64,000 nt of DNA from Ancylobacter novellus DSM 506 (lineage in GTDB: Bacteria; Pseudomonadota; Alphaproteobacteria; Rhizobiales; Xanthobacteraceae): NCBI RefSeq assembly GCF_000092925.1, contig NC_014217.1:3906001-3970000 (forward strand), given 5' to 3'. Shown in pieces: positions 25,733 through 33,828 of this stretch. Position 1 is the first letter of the stretch; each line of letters starts with the position of its first letter. The notes under the pieces were generated by a model. The model made no database searches, was not told where the DNA came from, and saw only the letters and a list, made by a program, of their open reading frames with translations. The translations under genes and the position numbers were made by a program.

Positions 25733-26866
25733 TCAGGACCTGACGATGCGGAGGGCGGGACGCGGAAAGGCCCGCGTCGTCTCCGGGTCGAACAGATGCA
25801 TGGGCTGCGCGTCGAGGTAGAGCGGGACGCTCGCCCCCACCGGCGCCGTGAAATGACGCGAGAGCCGGGCGGCGATCTCCACCGGCTTTCCGCTCTCGCC
25901 GCCGATCTGGCCGACGAGGATGTTCTCGACGCCGAGCGCCTCCATCGCCACCACGGTGACGTCGATGCGCGCGAAGCCGGGCTGCGGCGCCTCGTGCAGG
26001 TCCTCGGGACGCAGCCCGAAGATCACCTCGCGCCCGGCCACCCGCGCATAGGCGGTCCGGTGGATGTCCGGCACCGGCACGTCGAGGCCGTCGCCGACAA
26101 CGGCGAGCCCGTCGTCCCGGCCTTCCAGCCGGGCGGGGATCAGGTTCATCGGCGGCGTGGCGAGGAAGCGGGCGACGAAGGTGTCCACCGGGTTGGCGTA
26201 GACTTCCAGCGGCTTGCCGACCTGGATCATGCTGCCCTCGCGCATGATGCAGATGCGGTCGCCCATGGTCATCGCCTCCACCTGGTCATGGGTGACGTGG
26301 ACGATGGTGCGGCCGAGCCGGCGGTGCAGCTTCACGAGCTCGAGCCGCATCTCCGCGCGCAGCTGCGCGTCGAGGTTGGACAGCGGCTCGTCGAGGAGGA
26401 AGGCGACGGGATCGCGCACGATGGCGCGGCCGAGCGCGACGCGCTGGCGCTGGCCGCCCGAGAGCGCCGCCGGCTTGCGGTCGAGATAGGGGGTGAGGCC
26501 GAGCAGGCCCGCCGCCTCGCGGATCTTCTCGTCGATGACGGCCTTGCCCACGCCGCGCATCTTGAGGCCGAAGCCCATATTGTCGCGCACGCTCATATGC
26601 GGGTAGAGCGCGTAGGACTGGAACACGACGGCGATGTTGCGGTCGCGCGGGGGCACGTTGTTCACGCTCAGCCCGCCGATGCGCAGATCGCCCGAGGAAA
26701 TGCCTTCCAGCCCGGCGATCATGCGCAGCGTGGTCGATTTCCCGCAGCCCGAGGGGCCGAGGAAGATCACGAACTCGCCTTCTCCGATGGAAAGGTCGAC
26801 GTCACGCACGCCATAGGCGCCGTTGGCGTAGAGCTTGGAGACATGATCGAGCTCGATCGACGACAT
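25733..26866 (-). CDS. Sugar ABC transporter ATPase, UgpC/MsmK-like
   Basis: 377 residues. Walker A GPSGCGKST is near 38-46, the signature LSGGQRQ near 135, Walker B VAFLLDEPLSNLD near 154-166, and the H-loop HVTHD. A C-terminal TOBE/MalK-type regulatory domain includes FGLRPEDLH. ATG 26866 follows AGAGGA. It is the first transporter gene; the SDR gene lies 177 bases upstream, with the GATGTTTG motif in the gap, so the transporter may have its own promoter. Confidence 0.94.
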   Translation of the reverse strand: MSSIELDHVSKLYANGAYGVRDVDLSIGEGEFVIFLGPSGCGKSTTLRMIAGLEGISSGDLRIGGLSVNNVPPRDRNIAVVFQSYALYPHMSVRDNMGFGLKMRGVGKAVIDEKIREAAGLLGLTPYLDRKPAALSGGQRQRVALGRAIVRDPVAFLLDEPLSNLDAQLRAEMRLELVKLHRRLGRTIVHVTHDQVEAMTMGDRICIMREGSMIQVGKPLEVYANPVDTFVARFLATPPMNLIPARLEGRDDGLAVVGDGLDVPVPDIHRTAYARVAGREVIFGLRPEDLHEAPQPGFARIDVTVVAMEALGVENILVGQIGGESGKPVEIAARLSRHFTAPVGASVPLYLDAQPMHLFDPETTRAFPRPALRIVRS

Positions 26867-26963
26867 CAGCAATCCTCTGCCCGGAACGGGAACCGCCCCG
26901 TGGCGCGGGAAGCACCGGAGGCTCTTCCCGGGCCGGGGCACCGGCAGTTCGCGGATAGTAGTG

Positions 26964-26980
26964 GAACAAAAACAAACATC
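26964..26980 (-). promoter_or_regulatory. Candidate DeoR-regulator site upstream of the transporter operon
   Basis: On the minus strand this reads GATGTTTGTTTTTGTTC, which matches GATGTTTGATCTTGTTC at 27907-27923 in 15 of 17 positions. Both copies lie in front of genes of the same carbohydrate locus, which also encodes a DeoR regulator. The distance to the ATPase start is about 98 bases. Confidence 0.5.
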
Positions 26981-27043
26981 GCAAGCACTAATTCGAACGG
27001 ACCGGTTTCACGACCGATCATATTCGCACAGCGCCTCCGGCCT

Positions 27044-27844
27044 TCAGGTCGTGTAGACGCCGCCGGTGACGTTGACGCCCTGCCCGGTCATGAAGCGGGC
27101 CTGCTCCGAGCACAGGAACACCACCACGTCGGCGACGTCCTCCGGCTGCTCCAGCCGGCCGAGCGGGGTCTGGGCGATGTAGTCGTCGATCACGCGCTGC
27201 GGGGTCACGCCGCGCAGCGTCGCCTCCCACTGCACCTCGCGCGACTGCATGCCGGTCGCCACGAAGCCCGGGCAGACGGCATTGACGCGGATGCCCTTGG
27301 GGGCGAGCTCGCGGGCCAGCGCCTGCGTCCAGCCGAGGACGGCGAATTTGGAGGCCGAGTAATGCGCCAGCAGCGGCGCCCCGACCTTGGCGGCGAGCGA
27401 GGCGGTGTTGACGATGCAGCCCTTGCCGGTCGCCACGAAATGCCGGGCGACGATCTGGTTGGTGAGGAACACGCCGCGGGTGTTGACGTCGAAGTTGAAG
27501 TCCCACTCCTGGTCGGTGATCTCGAGCGCCGCCTGCATGGTCGAGACGCCGGCATTGGCGACCAGCAGGTCGCAGCCGCCGAGCAACTCCAGCACGCGGG
27601 CGAACGCCGCCTCGACGGAGGCGCGCCGGCGCACATCCACCTCGACCGCCACGGCACCGCCGCCGATCGCCGCCGCCGCGTCCTCGGCCGCGCCGAGATT
27701 GATGTCGCCGATCGCGACCCGCACGCCCTGGCGCGCCAGAGCCGTGGCGATGGCACGCCCGATGCCCGTCGCCGCCCCCGTCACGAAGGCCAGCCGGCCG
27801 GAAAGTTCGGGGTAGACGGGCGTCGGGGCGGTCGCGGGGATCAT
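27044..27844 (-). CDS. SDR-family NAD(P)-dependent oxidoreductase
   Basis: 266 residues, classical short-chain dehydrogenase: TGAATGIGRAIA cofactor loop near residue 22, NAG in LLVANAGVS, catalytic Ser in VNTASLAAK, and Tyr-Lys in YSASKFAVLGW. Context with a CUT1 transporter and an FGGY kinase suggests it oxidises a polyol or sugar before phosphorylation, but this is inference. ATG 27844 has GAGGAG seven bases upstream, better than the ATG at 27871. It is divergent from the DeoR gene across 158 bases. Confidence 0.9.
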   Translation of the reverse strand: MIPATAPTPVYPELSGRLAFVTGAATGIGRAIATALARQGVRVAIGDINLGAAEDAAAAIGGGAVAVEVDVRRRASVEAAFARVLELLGGCDLLVANAGVSTMQAALEITDQEWDFNFDVNTRGVFLTNQIVARHFVATGKGCIVNTASLAAKVGAPLLAHYSASKFAVLGWTQALARELAPKGIRVNAVCPGFVATGMQSREVQWEATLRGVTPQRVIDDYIAQTPLGRLEQPEDVADVVVFLCSEQARFMTGQGVNVTGGVYTT

Positions 27845-27897
27845 CGTCGGCTCCTCATGTTCGTCGCGCACCTTATCCGAACATCATCGCACATCAA

Positions 27898-27923
27898 GAA
27901 CAATCTGATGTTTGATCTTGTTC
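27898..27923 (+). promoter_or_regulatory. Candidate DeoR-regulator site between SDR and deoR genes
   Basis: GATGTTTGATCTTGTTC (27907-27923) repeats the motif found at 26964. It overlaps an inverted repeat GAACAA (27898-27903) / TTGTTC (27918-27923). The short A/T-rich patch sits in the middle of the divergent promoter region, a usual location for a local repressor. The protein binding it is inferred, not shown. Confidence 0.5.
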
Positions 27924-28002
27924 GATTGATGCGCTAGAGAGGAGTGGCCGACGCGCGCCGAATCCGTTCACCTCCGACGGATCCGCAACGAGGCAGGGTG
28001 CA

Positions 28003-28866
28003 ATGATGGCCGACGACATGTCTTTCCCGGACAAATCCGTTGCCGAACTCGCGGCCGGCGAGGACCGCCAGCGCATGCTCTCGCATGTGCGCCACGCCCG
28101 CATCCTCGACCAGCTCGCGCTTTCCGGCTCGATCAGCGTCACCACCGTCGCCGCCGAGCTCGGCGTGTCGGACATGACCATCCGCCGCGACCTTTTGGAG
28201 CTCGAGCGCGAGGGCCGGCTGGTGCGCGTGCATGGCGGCGCCGTGCTGGCCGAGACCCCGGCCAGCGTCGCCATGGACAGCGAGGAGCCGCGCTTCGACG
28301 CGCGCCTGCGCCGCGGCAGCGAGGCCAAGACCGCCATCGCCGCCTATGCCGCCGGCCTCGTCGCCGGCTACCGCACCGCCGCCATCGACGTGGGCACCAC
28401 CACCTATCTGATGGCCGGCCATCTGCGCGATGTCGGGCACCTCAAGATCTTCACCAACAGCCTGCGCGTCTCGGCCCTGCTCGACGGCGGCGCGCCCGAG
28501 GTCTACGTGGCCGGCGGGCGCGTGCGCGCGGAGGAGATGTCGGTGTGGGGTCCCACCGCCATCGCCCAGTTCGAGAAGCTGTGGTTCGACGTGGCGGTGC
28601 TCGGCACCTCCGGCGTCACCGCCGAGGGATTCTTCGACTATTCCTTCGAGGACACCGACATGAAGCGCGTCTATCTGCGCCGGTCGGGCCTGCGCATCCT
28701 GCTGTGCGACAGCGCCAAGTTCCAGCGCATGTCGCTGGTGCAGGTCGGCGCCCTCGCCGACATCAACATCCTCATCACCGATGCCGAGCCGCCCCCGCGC
28801 ATCGCCGCCGCGCTCGCTGCCGCGCGCGTCGACGTGCGCATCGCGCCGCCGGCCCCCGGAGATTGA
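28003..28866 (+). CDS. DeoR/GlpR-family transcriptional regulator
   Basis: 287 residues. The helix-turn-helix is at about 33-80 (ARILDQLALSGSISVTTVAAELGVSDMTIRRDLLELE; shown here in part only as VSDMTIRRDLLELE). The sugar-phosphate-sensing domain follows with IDVGTTTYLMAGHL and FTNSLRVSALL. It probably represses the divergent SDR/transporter operon and its own operon until a phosphorylated sugar appears. It leads a plus-strand operon with SgcQ/BtpA, kinase and phosphatase genes. A second Met at 28006 is an alternative start. Confidence 0.9.
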   Translation: MMADDMSFPDKSVAELAAGEDRQRMLSHVRHARILDQLALSGSISVTTVAAELGVSDMTIRRDLLELEREGRLVRVHGGAVLAETPASVAMDSEEPRFDARLRRGSEAKTAIAAYAAGLVAGYRTAAIDVGTTTYLMAGHLRDVGHLKIFTNSLRVSALLDGGAPEVYVAGGRVRAEEMSVWGPTAIAQFEKLWFDVAVLGTSGVTAEGFFDYSFEDTDMKRVYLRRSGLRILLCDSAKFQRMSLVQVGALADINILITDAEPPPRIAAALAAARVDVRIAPPAPGD

Positions 28867-28907
28867 TGCGCCCTGCGCGCACCCCCGTCCCCCAAGGAGT
28901 AGTTGGA

Positions 28908-29708
28908 ATGGTTTTCGAGTGTTTCGGCGCCAAGAAGAAGGTCGTCATCGCCATGGCCCATATCGGGGCTCTTCCGGGCGCCCCGCTCTATGACGCCGAT
29001 GGCGGCCTCGACAAGCTGATCGAGGGCGTGCTCGCCGATGTCGAAAAGCTGCAGGCCGGCGGCGTCGACGCCATCATGTTCGGCAACGAGAACGACCGTC
29101 CCTATGTCTTCAAGGGCTCCCCGGCCTCCATCGCCGCCATGTCCGCCATCGTCCAGGCGGTCAAGCCGAGCCTGAAGGTGCCGTTCGGCGTGAACTATCT
29201 GTGGGACCCGGTCGCCACCGTCGCCATCGGCGCGGTGACGGGCGCCAGCTTCGTGCGCGAGATCTTCACCGGCCTGTTCGCCTCCGACATGGGCCTGTGG
29301 GAGCCGAACTGCGCCGAGGCGGCACGCCTGCGCCACGACCTGAAGCGCGACGACATGAAGATGCTCTTCAACATCAATGCCGAGTTCGCCCATTCGCTCG
29401 ACCAGCGCCCGATCGAGCTGCGCGCCAAGAGCGCCGTCTTCTCCTCGCTCGCCGACGCCATCCTCGTCTCCGGCCCGATCACCGGCCAGCCGGCCGACCA
29501 GTCGCACCTCAAGAAGGTCGCCGAGACCGTCACGGACGTGCCGATCTTCGCCAATACCGGCGTCAACATCGACAATATCCGCGACATCTTCTCGGTCGCC
29601 TCGGGCGTCGTCATCGGCACGCACTTCAAGGTCGGCGGCAACACCTGGAACCCGGTCGAGGCGGCGCGGGTGTCGCGCTTCATGGACGTCGTGAACGCCA
29701 TCCGCTGA
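28908..29708 (+). CDS. BtpA/SgcQ family TIM-barrel protein
   Basis: 266 residues from ATG 28908, preceded by AAGGAG at 28894-28899. It matches the BtpA family: AMAHIGALPGAPLYD early, GVNYLWDPVATVAIGAVTG, and GVVIGTHFKVGGNTWNPVE near the C-terminus. BtpA was first linked to photosystem I stability, whereas SgcQ lies in a sugar operon of E. coli. The setting here (DeoR, FGGY kinase, ABC transporter) supports a sugar-metabolism role, perhaps on a phosphorylated intermediate, with no proven reaction. Confidence 0.88.
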   Translation: MVFECFGAKKKVVIAMAHIGALPGAPLYDADGGLDKLIEGVLADVEKLQAGGVDAIMFGNENDRPYVFKGSPASIAAMSAIVQAVKPSLKVPFGVNYLWDPVATVAIGAVTGASFVREIFTGLFASDMGLWEPNCAEAARLRHDLKRDDMKMLFNINAEFAHSLDQRPIELRAKSAVFSSLADAILVSGPITGQPADQSHLKKVAETVTDVPIFANTGVNIDNIRDIFSVASGVVIGTHFKVGGNTWNPVEAARVSRFMDVVNAIR

Positions 29709-29735
29709 TCCCCTCTTCTCCCGCCCGGTTGCTTC

Positions 29736-31247
29736 ATGAGCTGCGTTCTCGGCCTCGACATCGGCACGACCTCCACCATCGGCCTGCTCTTGCGGCTCCC
29801 GGGGGAGATCCTCGGCGTCGTCTCACGGCCGGTGACGCTGACCTCGAAGCATGCCGGCTGGGCGGAGGAAGACCCCGCGGATTGGTGGGCGAATGTGCGC
29901 GCCATCACCCGCGAGCTGATCGACAAGGCCGGGATCGACCCGGCCGAGATCGCCGCCGTCGGCGTCACCGGCATGCTGCCGGCCGTCGTGCTGCTGGATG
30001 CGGAAGGCCGGCTCCTGCGCCCCTCCATCCAGCAGAGCGACGGGCGCTGCGGCGCGGAAGTCGCCGAGCTGCGCGCCGAGCGCGACGAGGCGTCCTTCAT
30101 CGCCAGGGCCGGCAACGGCATCAACCAGCAGCTCGTCACCGCCAAGCTGCGCTGGATCGCCCGCCACGAGCCGGAGGTGTTCGCCCGCATCGCCACCGTG
30201 TTCGGCTCCTATGACTATGTGAACTGGCGCCTCACCGGCGAGCGGGCGGTGGAGCAGAACTGGGCGCTGGAAGCCGGCTTCGTCGACGTGGCGAGCCATG
30301 AGATCGACGACGATCTCGTCGCCTGGGCGCGCATTCCGCGCAGCGCCGTCCCGCGCAAGACCGCCTCGCACGAGGTGATGGGGCGCGTCTCGGCGGAAGG
30401 CGCGGCGGAAACCGGCCTGGCGCCCGGCACGCCGGTCATCGGCGGGGCCGCGGACATGATCGCCTCGGCGCTCGGCGCCGGCGTCACCCGGCGCGGCGAC
30501 ATCCTGCTCAAGTTCGGCGGCGCCGTCGACATCCTCGTCGCCACCGACCAGGTGAAGCCGGACCCGCGCCTCTATCTCGACTATCACCTCATCCCCGGCC
30601 TGTTCATGCCCAATGGCTGCATGTCGACCGGCGGCTCGGGGCTTAACTGGTTCGTGCGCAACTTCGCCGGCGGCGAGGCGGCCGCCGCCGAGCGCGCGGG
30701 GCTGAGCCTGCACCAGCATCTCGACCGCCTCGCGGACGCCCATCCCGCCGGCGCGGAAGGGTTGACCGTGCTGCCCTATTTCCTCGGCGAGAAGACCCCG
30801 ATCCACGACCCCGCGGCGCGGGGCGTCGTGGACGGGCTCACCCTCTCGCACGATATCGGCCATGTGTGGCGGGCGCTGCTGGAAGGCTACGCCTATGCCT
30901 GCGCCCACCATGTCGAGGTGCTCCGCGACATGGGGCACGCCGCCACGCGCGTCATGGTCTCGGACGGCGGCTCGAATTCGCGGGTGTGGATGCAGATCGT
31001 CGCCGATGTGCTGCAGCAGCCCGTCCATCGCCTGAAGGGGCATCCCGGCTCCTCGCTCGGCGCGGCCTGGACGGCGGCGGTCGGCATCGGCGCGGCGGAC
31101 TGGGCCGGCATCTCCCGCTTCGTGCAGCAGGACGAGACGCTGGAGCCGAACCCGGCCCATGCGCAGACCTACGCCGCCGGCTATGCGCGCTACCGCGACC
31201 TCTACCGCCGCCTCGCGGCGAGGGACGCGGGAAGAGGCGCGGCATGA
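29736..31247 (+). CDS. FGGY-family carbohydrate kinase
   Basis: 503 residues with the two actin-like domains of FGGY kinases: N-terminal LGLDIGTTSTIGLLL phosphate loop, the mid-protein FGSYDYVNWRLTGE, and C-terminal VSDGGSNSRVWMQIVADVL ATP-binding segment. Closest in pattern to xylulokinase-type members, but the substrate is not determined. It phosphorylates the imported or oxidised sugar. It begins 27 bases after the BtpA gene and overlaps the HAD gene by four bases. Confidence 0.92.
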   Translation: MSCVLGLDIGTTSTIGLLLRLPGEILGVVSRPVTLTSKHAGWAEEDPADWWANVRAITRELIDKAGIDPAEIAAVGVTGMLPAVVLLDAEGRLLRPSIQQSDGRCGAEVAELRAERDEASFIARAGNGINQQLVTAKLRWIARHEPEVFARIATVFGSYDYVNWRLTGERAVEQNWALEAGFVDVASHEIDDDLVAWARIPRSAVPRKTASHEVMGRVSAEGAAETGLAPGTPVIGGAADMIASALGAGVTRRGDILLKFGGAVDILVATDQVKPDPRLYLDYHLIPGLFMPNGCMSTGGSGLNWFVRNFAGGEAAAAERAGLSLHQHLDRLADAHPAGAEGLTVLPYFLGEKTPIHDPAARGVVDGLTLSHDIGHVWRALLEGYAYACAHHVEVLRDMGHAATRVMVSDGGSNSRVWMQIVADVLQQPVHRLKGHPGSSLGAAWTAAVGIGAADWAGISRFVQQDETLEPNPAHAQTYAAGYARYRDLYRRLAARDAGRGAA

Positions 31248-31882
31248 GCGCCCGCCGGCTGCGCGCGGTCGCGTGGGACATTGACGGCACGCTGATCGAC
31301 AGCGAGCCGCTGCATCACCGCGCGCTCGTCGCCGCCTGCCGGGCGCTGGGCTCGGACATCTCCGACCTGCCCGACCAGGCGTTTCGCGGCATCCATATGG
31401 GCGACGTGTGGATGCAGATCGCGCCGCGCCTGCCGGCGGATGTCGCGCAGGCCGAATGGCTGGCGCGCATCAACGACCACTATGTGGCCCACCGCGACAG
31501 CCTGGTCGCGCTTCCCGGCGCCGTGGCCACCATTCGCGTGCTGGCGAGGCTCGGCGTGCCGCAGGCCTGCGTCTCCAATTCCAGTCGCAGCGTGGTGGAC
31601 GCCAATATCGACGCGCTCGGCATATCCGACGCCATCGCCTTCTCGCTCAGCCTCGACGATGTCGCCCGCGGCAAGCCCGACCCCGAGCCCTATCGCCGGG
31701 CCTGCGAGCGGCTGGGCGTCGCCCCGGACGAGATGGTGGCGGTCGAGGACAGCCTTTCCGGCGCGCGCTCGGCCCGCGCCGCCGGGCTCTACGTCGTCGG
31801 CTATCGTGCCGGCGGCGGCGGCTTCGAGGATGTCGACCTCGAAATCGACGGGCTCCAGCAGATAGTGCCGCTCTTCGCCTGA
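31244..31882 (+). CDS. HAD-family hydrolase, beta-phosphoglucomutase-like
   Basis: 212 residues. HAD motif I is DIDGTLIDSEPLHH near residue 12, motif II is SNSSRS, and motif III/IV is the KPDPEPYRRA and VEDSLSG pair. The cap domain between motifs I and II is the alpha-helical C1 type. It is probably a sugar-phosphate phosphatase or phosphomutase closing the carbohydrate locus. Its ATG overlaps the kinase stop (ATGA). Confidence 0.9.
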   Translation: MSARRLRAVAWDIDGTLIDSEPLHHRALVAACRALGSDISDLPDQAFRGIHMGDVWMQIAPRLPADVAQAEWLARINDHYVAHRDSLVALPGAVATIRVLARLGVPQACVSNSSRSVVDANIDALGISDAIAFSLSLDDVARGKPDPEPYRRACERLGVAPDEMVAVEDSLSGARSARAAGLYVVGYRAGGGGFEDVDLEIDGLQQIVPLFA

Positions 31883-31920
31883 CCGACGAAAGGCGCCCGG
31901 ACGAGCGCGCTGTCCTCCGT

Positions 31921-32826
31921 TCACAGCGTGGCGGCGATCTCCGTGCAGAAGTCGATGAAGGCCCGCACCTTGGCGGGAACGTGCTTCTTGGAGGGGTGGA
32001 GCGCGTAGAGCGGGAACCGCTCGCCATGCCAGGCGGGGAACAGGTCCACGAGGCGCCCTTCCTTCAGAAGCTGGCCGACGCCCCAGCCGATCACCTGTGC
32101 CACGCCCGTGCCGGCGAGGCATTCCTCGAGCAGCGCCTGCGGGTTGGTGAAGGTGAGCGGCCCCCGAGTCTCGACCGGCAGCTTCTGCCGGCCCTTCACG
32201 AACTCCCACGGATAGGGGCGGCCCGAATGGGGGTCGACGAATTGCAGGCAGCGGTGCGTTGAAAGCTCCGAAGGATGCGCCGGCGCTCCGAACCTCGCGA
32301 GATAGGCCGGCGCCGCGACGGTCAGGATCGGCGCCTCGATGAGCTTGCGCGACACCAGCGCCGTGTGGCGCGGCTCGCCGAAACGGATGGCGAGGTCGAT
32401 CCCGTCCGAGACCAAATCGCCCAGTCGCTCGCTCGACACGAACTCGATGGCGAGATCGGGATGGCGGTCACAGAAGATGCCGAGACGGCCGGCGAGCACC
32501 AGCGGCAGGAAGAAGGGGTCGACATCCACCCGCAACCGGCCGCGAACCACCCCTCCGCTGCCGGACACCGCCGCCGCGGCCTCCTCCATGGCGGCGAGAT
32601 GCGGTCGCACCTCCTCGTAGAAGCGCCGGCCCTCGTCGGTCAGCGTGATCGCGCGCGTCGTCCGGTCGAGCAGCCGCACATGCAGCCGGGCTTCCAGGCG
32701 CCCGATGGCGCGGCTGACGCCCGACGCGGTGAGCCCGAGGAGCGTCGCCGCCCTGACGAAGCTGCCGCCCTCGACGACGGCGGCGAGAACGCCGACCCCG
32801 GCGAGCACCCTTCCGTCGAATGCCAT
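31921..32826 (-). CDS. LysR-family transcriptional regulator
   Basis: 301 residues from ATG 32826. The N-terminal helix-turn-helix (GSFVRAATLLGLTASGVSRA) is followed by a LysR substrate-binding domain with FVSSERLGDLVSDGIDLAIR. The upstream ATG at 32886 would add 20 residues and overlap the promoter area. It is divergent from the NmrA-like gene with 138 bases between starts, the usual arrangement for a LysR regulator and its target. The ligand is unknown. Confidence 0.9.
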   Translation of the reverse strand: MAFDGRVLAGVGVLAAVVEGGSFVRAATLLGLTASGVSRAIGRLEARLHVRLLDRTTRAITLTDEGRRFYEEVRPHLAAMEEAAAAVSGSGGVVRGRLRVDVDPFFLPLVLAGRLGIFCDRHPDLAIEFVSSERLGDLVSDGIDLAIRFGEPRHTALVSRKLIEAPILTVAAPAYLARFGAPAHPSELSTHRCLQFVDPHSGRPYPWEFVKGRQKLPVETRGPLTFTNPQALLEECLAGTGVAQVIGWGVGQLLKEGRLVDLFPAWHGERFPLYALHPSKKHVPAKVRAFIDFCTEIAATL

Positions 32827-32964
32827 GGAGGCCACCTCCCGACTGTCCGATAGCTGATTTTTCGTCAGCATCCTGATGACATTCATCGTACTAATTCAAC
32901 GATGCGCCAGCACCTATCTTCCCGTCGAGCCGCTCTGAGAGCGATGAAGCGACAGGAGAAGCAG

Positions 32965-33828
32965 ATGTTCGTCGTCACCGGAATTACCGGGAAAGTGGGC
33001 GCCGCGGTCGCGGAGACCCTCCTCGCCAAGGGCCAGCGCGTGCGCGCCGTGGTGCGCGAGGCCGGGAAGGGGCGCGCCTGGCGTGACCGCGGCTGCGAGA
33101 TCGCCGTGGTGCCGGATGCCACCGATGCGCAGGCGCTGTCGGCGGCAATGCAGGGCGCGGCCGGCGTGTTCCTGATGATGCCGCCCGATTACGACCCGGC
33201 GCCCGGCTTCCCGCGGGTCCACGCCCTCGCCGAGGCCGTGCGCACCGCCATCGCCGCGGCAGTGCCCGGCCGGGTGGTCTTCCTCTCGACCGTCGGGGCG
33301 CAGGTGCCGGAGTTCAACCTCTTGAACAATTCCGCGATCATGGAGACCATGCTGGGGCAGGCGAAGGTGCCGGTGGCGCTGCTGCGCGCCGCCTGGTTCC
33401 TCGACAATGCCGCCTGGGATGTGAGCGCCGCCCGCAATGGCAGGATCGAGAGCTATCTCCAGCCTGTGGAGCGCGCCATCGACATGGTTGGCACCCGGGA
33501 TATCGGCCGTCTGGCCGCCGAGCTCCTGATGGAGAGCTGGCAGGGGCGCCGCATCGTCGAACTCGCCGGCCCCCGCAAGGTCAGCCCGAAGGACATCGCC
33601 GCCGCCTTCTCCAAGGCGCTCGGTCGCCCGGTGGAGGTCCGTGCGATCCCGCGTGAAGCCTGGGAGCCGCGCTTCCGTGCCGAGGGCATGCAGCATCCGG
33701 AAGACCGCATGCGCATGCTGGACGGCTTCAACGAGGGCTGGATCGACTTCCAGCGCGAGGGGGCGGAGCAGCGCACGGGTTCGACATCGCTCGACGACGT
33801 GATCTCGAAGCTGATCGCGGCGGCCTAG
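32965..33828 (+). CDS. NmrA-like NAD(P)-binding protein
   Basis: 287 residues starting MFVVTGITGKVGAAVAETLL, an atypical SDR/NmrA Rossmann fold (GxxGxxG), with GRVVFLSTVGAQ and RAAWFLDNAAWD in the middle. Such proteins are NAD(P)-binding sensors or quinone oxidoreductases (QOR2/YtfG-like). AGGAGAA lies about six bases upstream of ATG 32965. Its stop codon TAG lies within CTAG, which also gives the stop of the convergent MdoH gene. Likely target of the divergent LysR regulator. Confidence 0.85.
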   Translation: MFVVTGITGKVGAAVAETLLAKGQRVRAVVREAGKGRAWRDRGCEIAVVPDATDAQALSAAMQGAAGVFLMMPPDYDPAPGFPRVHALAEAVRTAIAAAVPGRVVFLSTVGAQVPEFNLLNNSAIMETMLGQAKVPVALLRAAWFLDNAAWDVSAARNGRIESYLQPVERAIDMVGTRDIGRLAAELLMESWQGRRIVELAGPRKVSPKDIAAAFSKALGRPVEVRAIPREAWEPRFRAEGMQHPEDRMRMLDGFNEGWIDFQREGAEQRTGSTSLDDVISKLIAAA

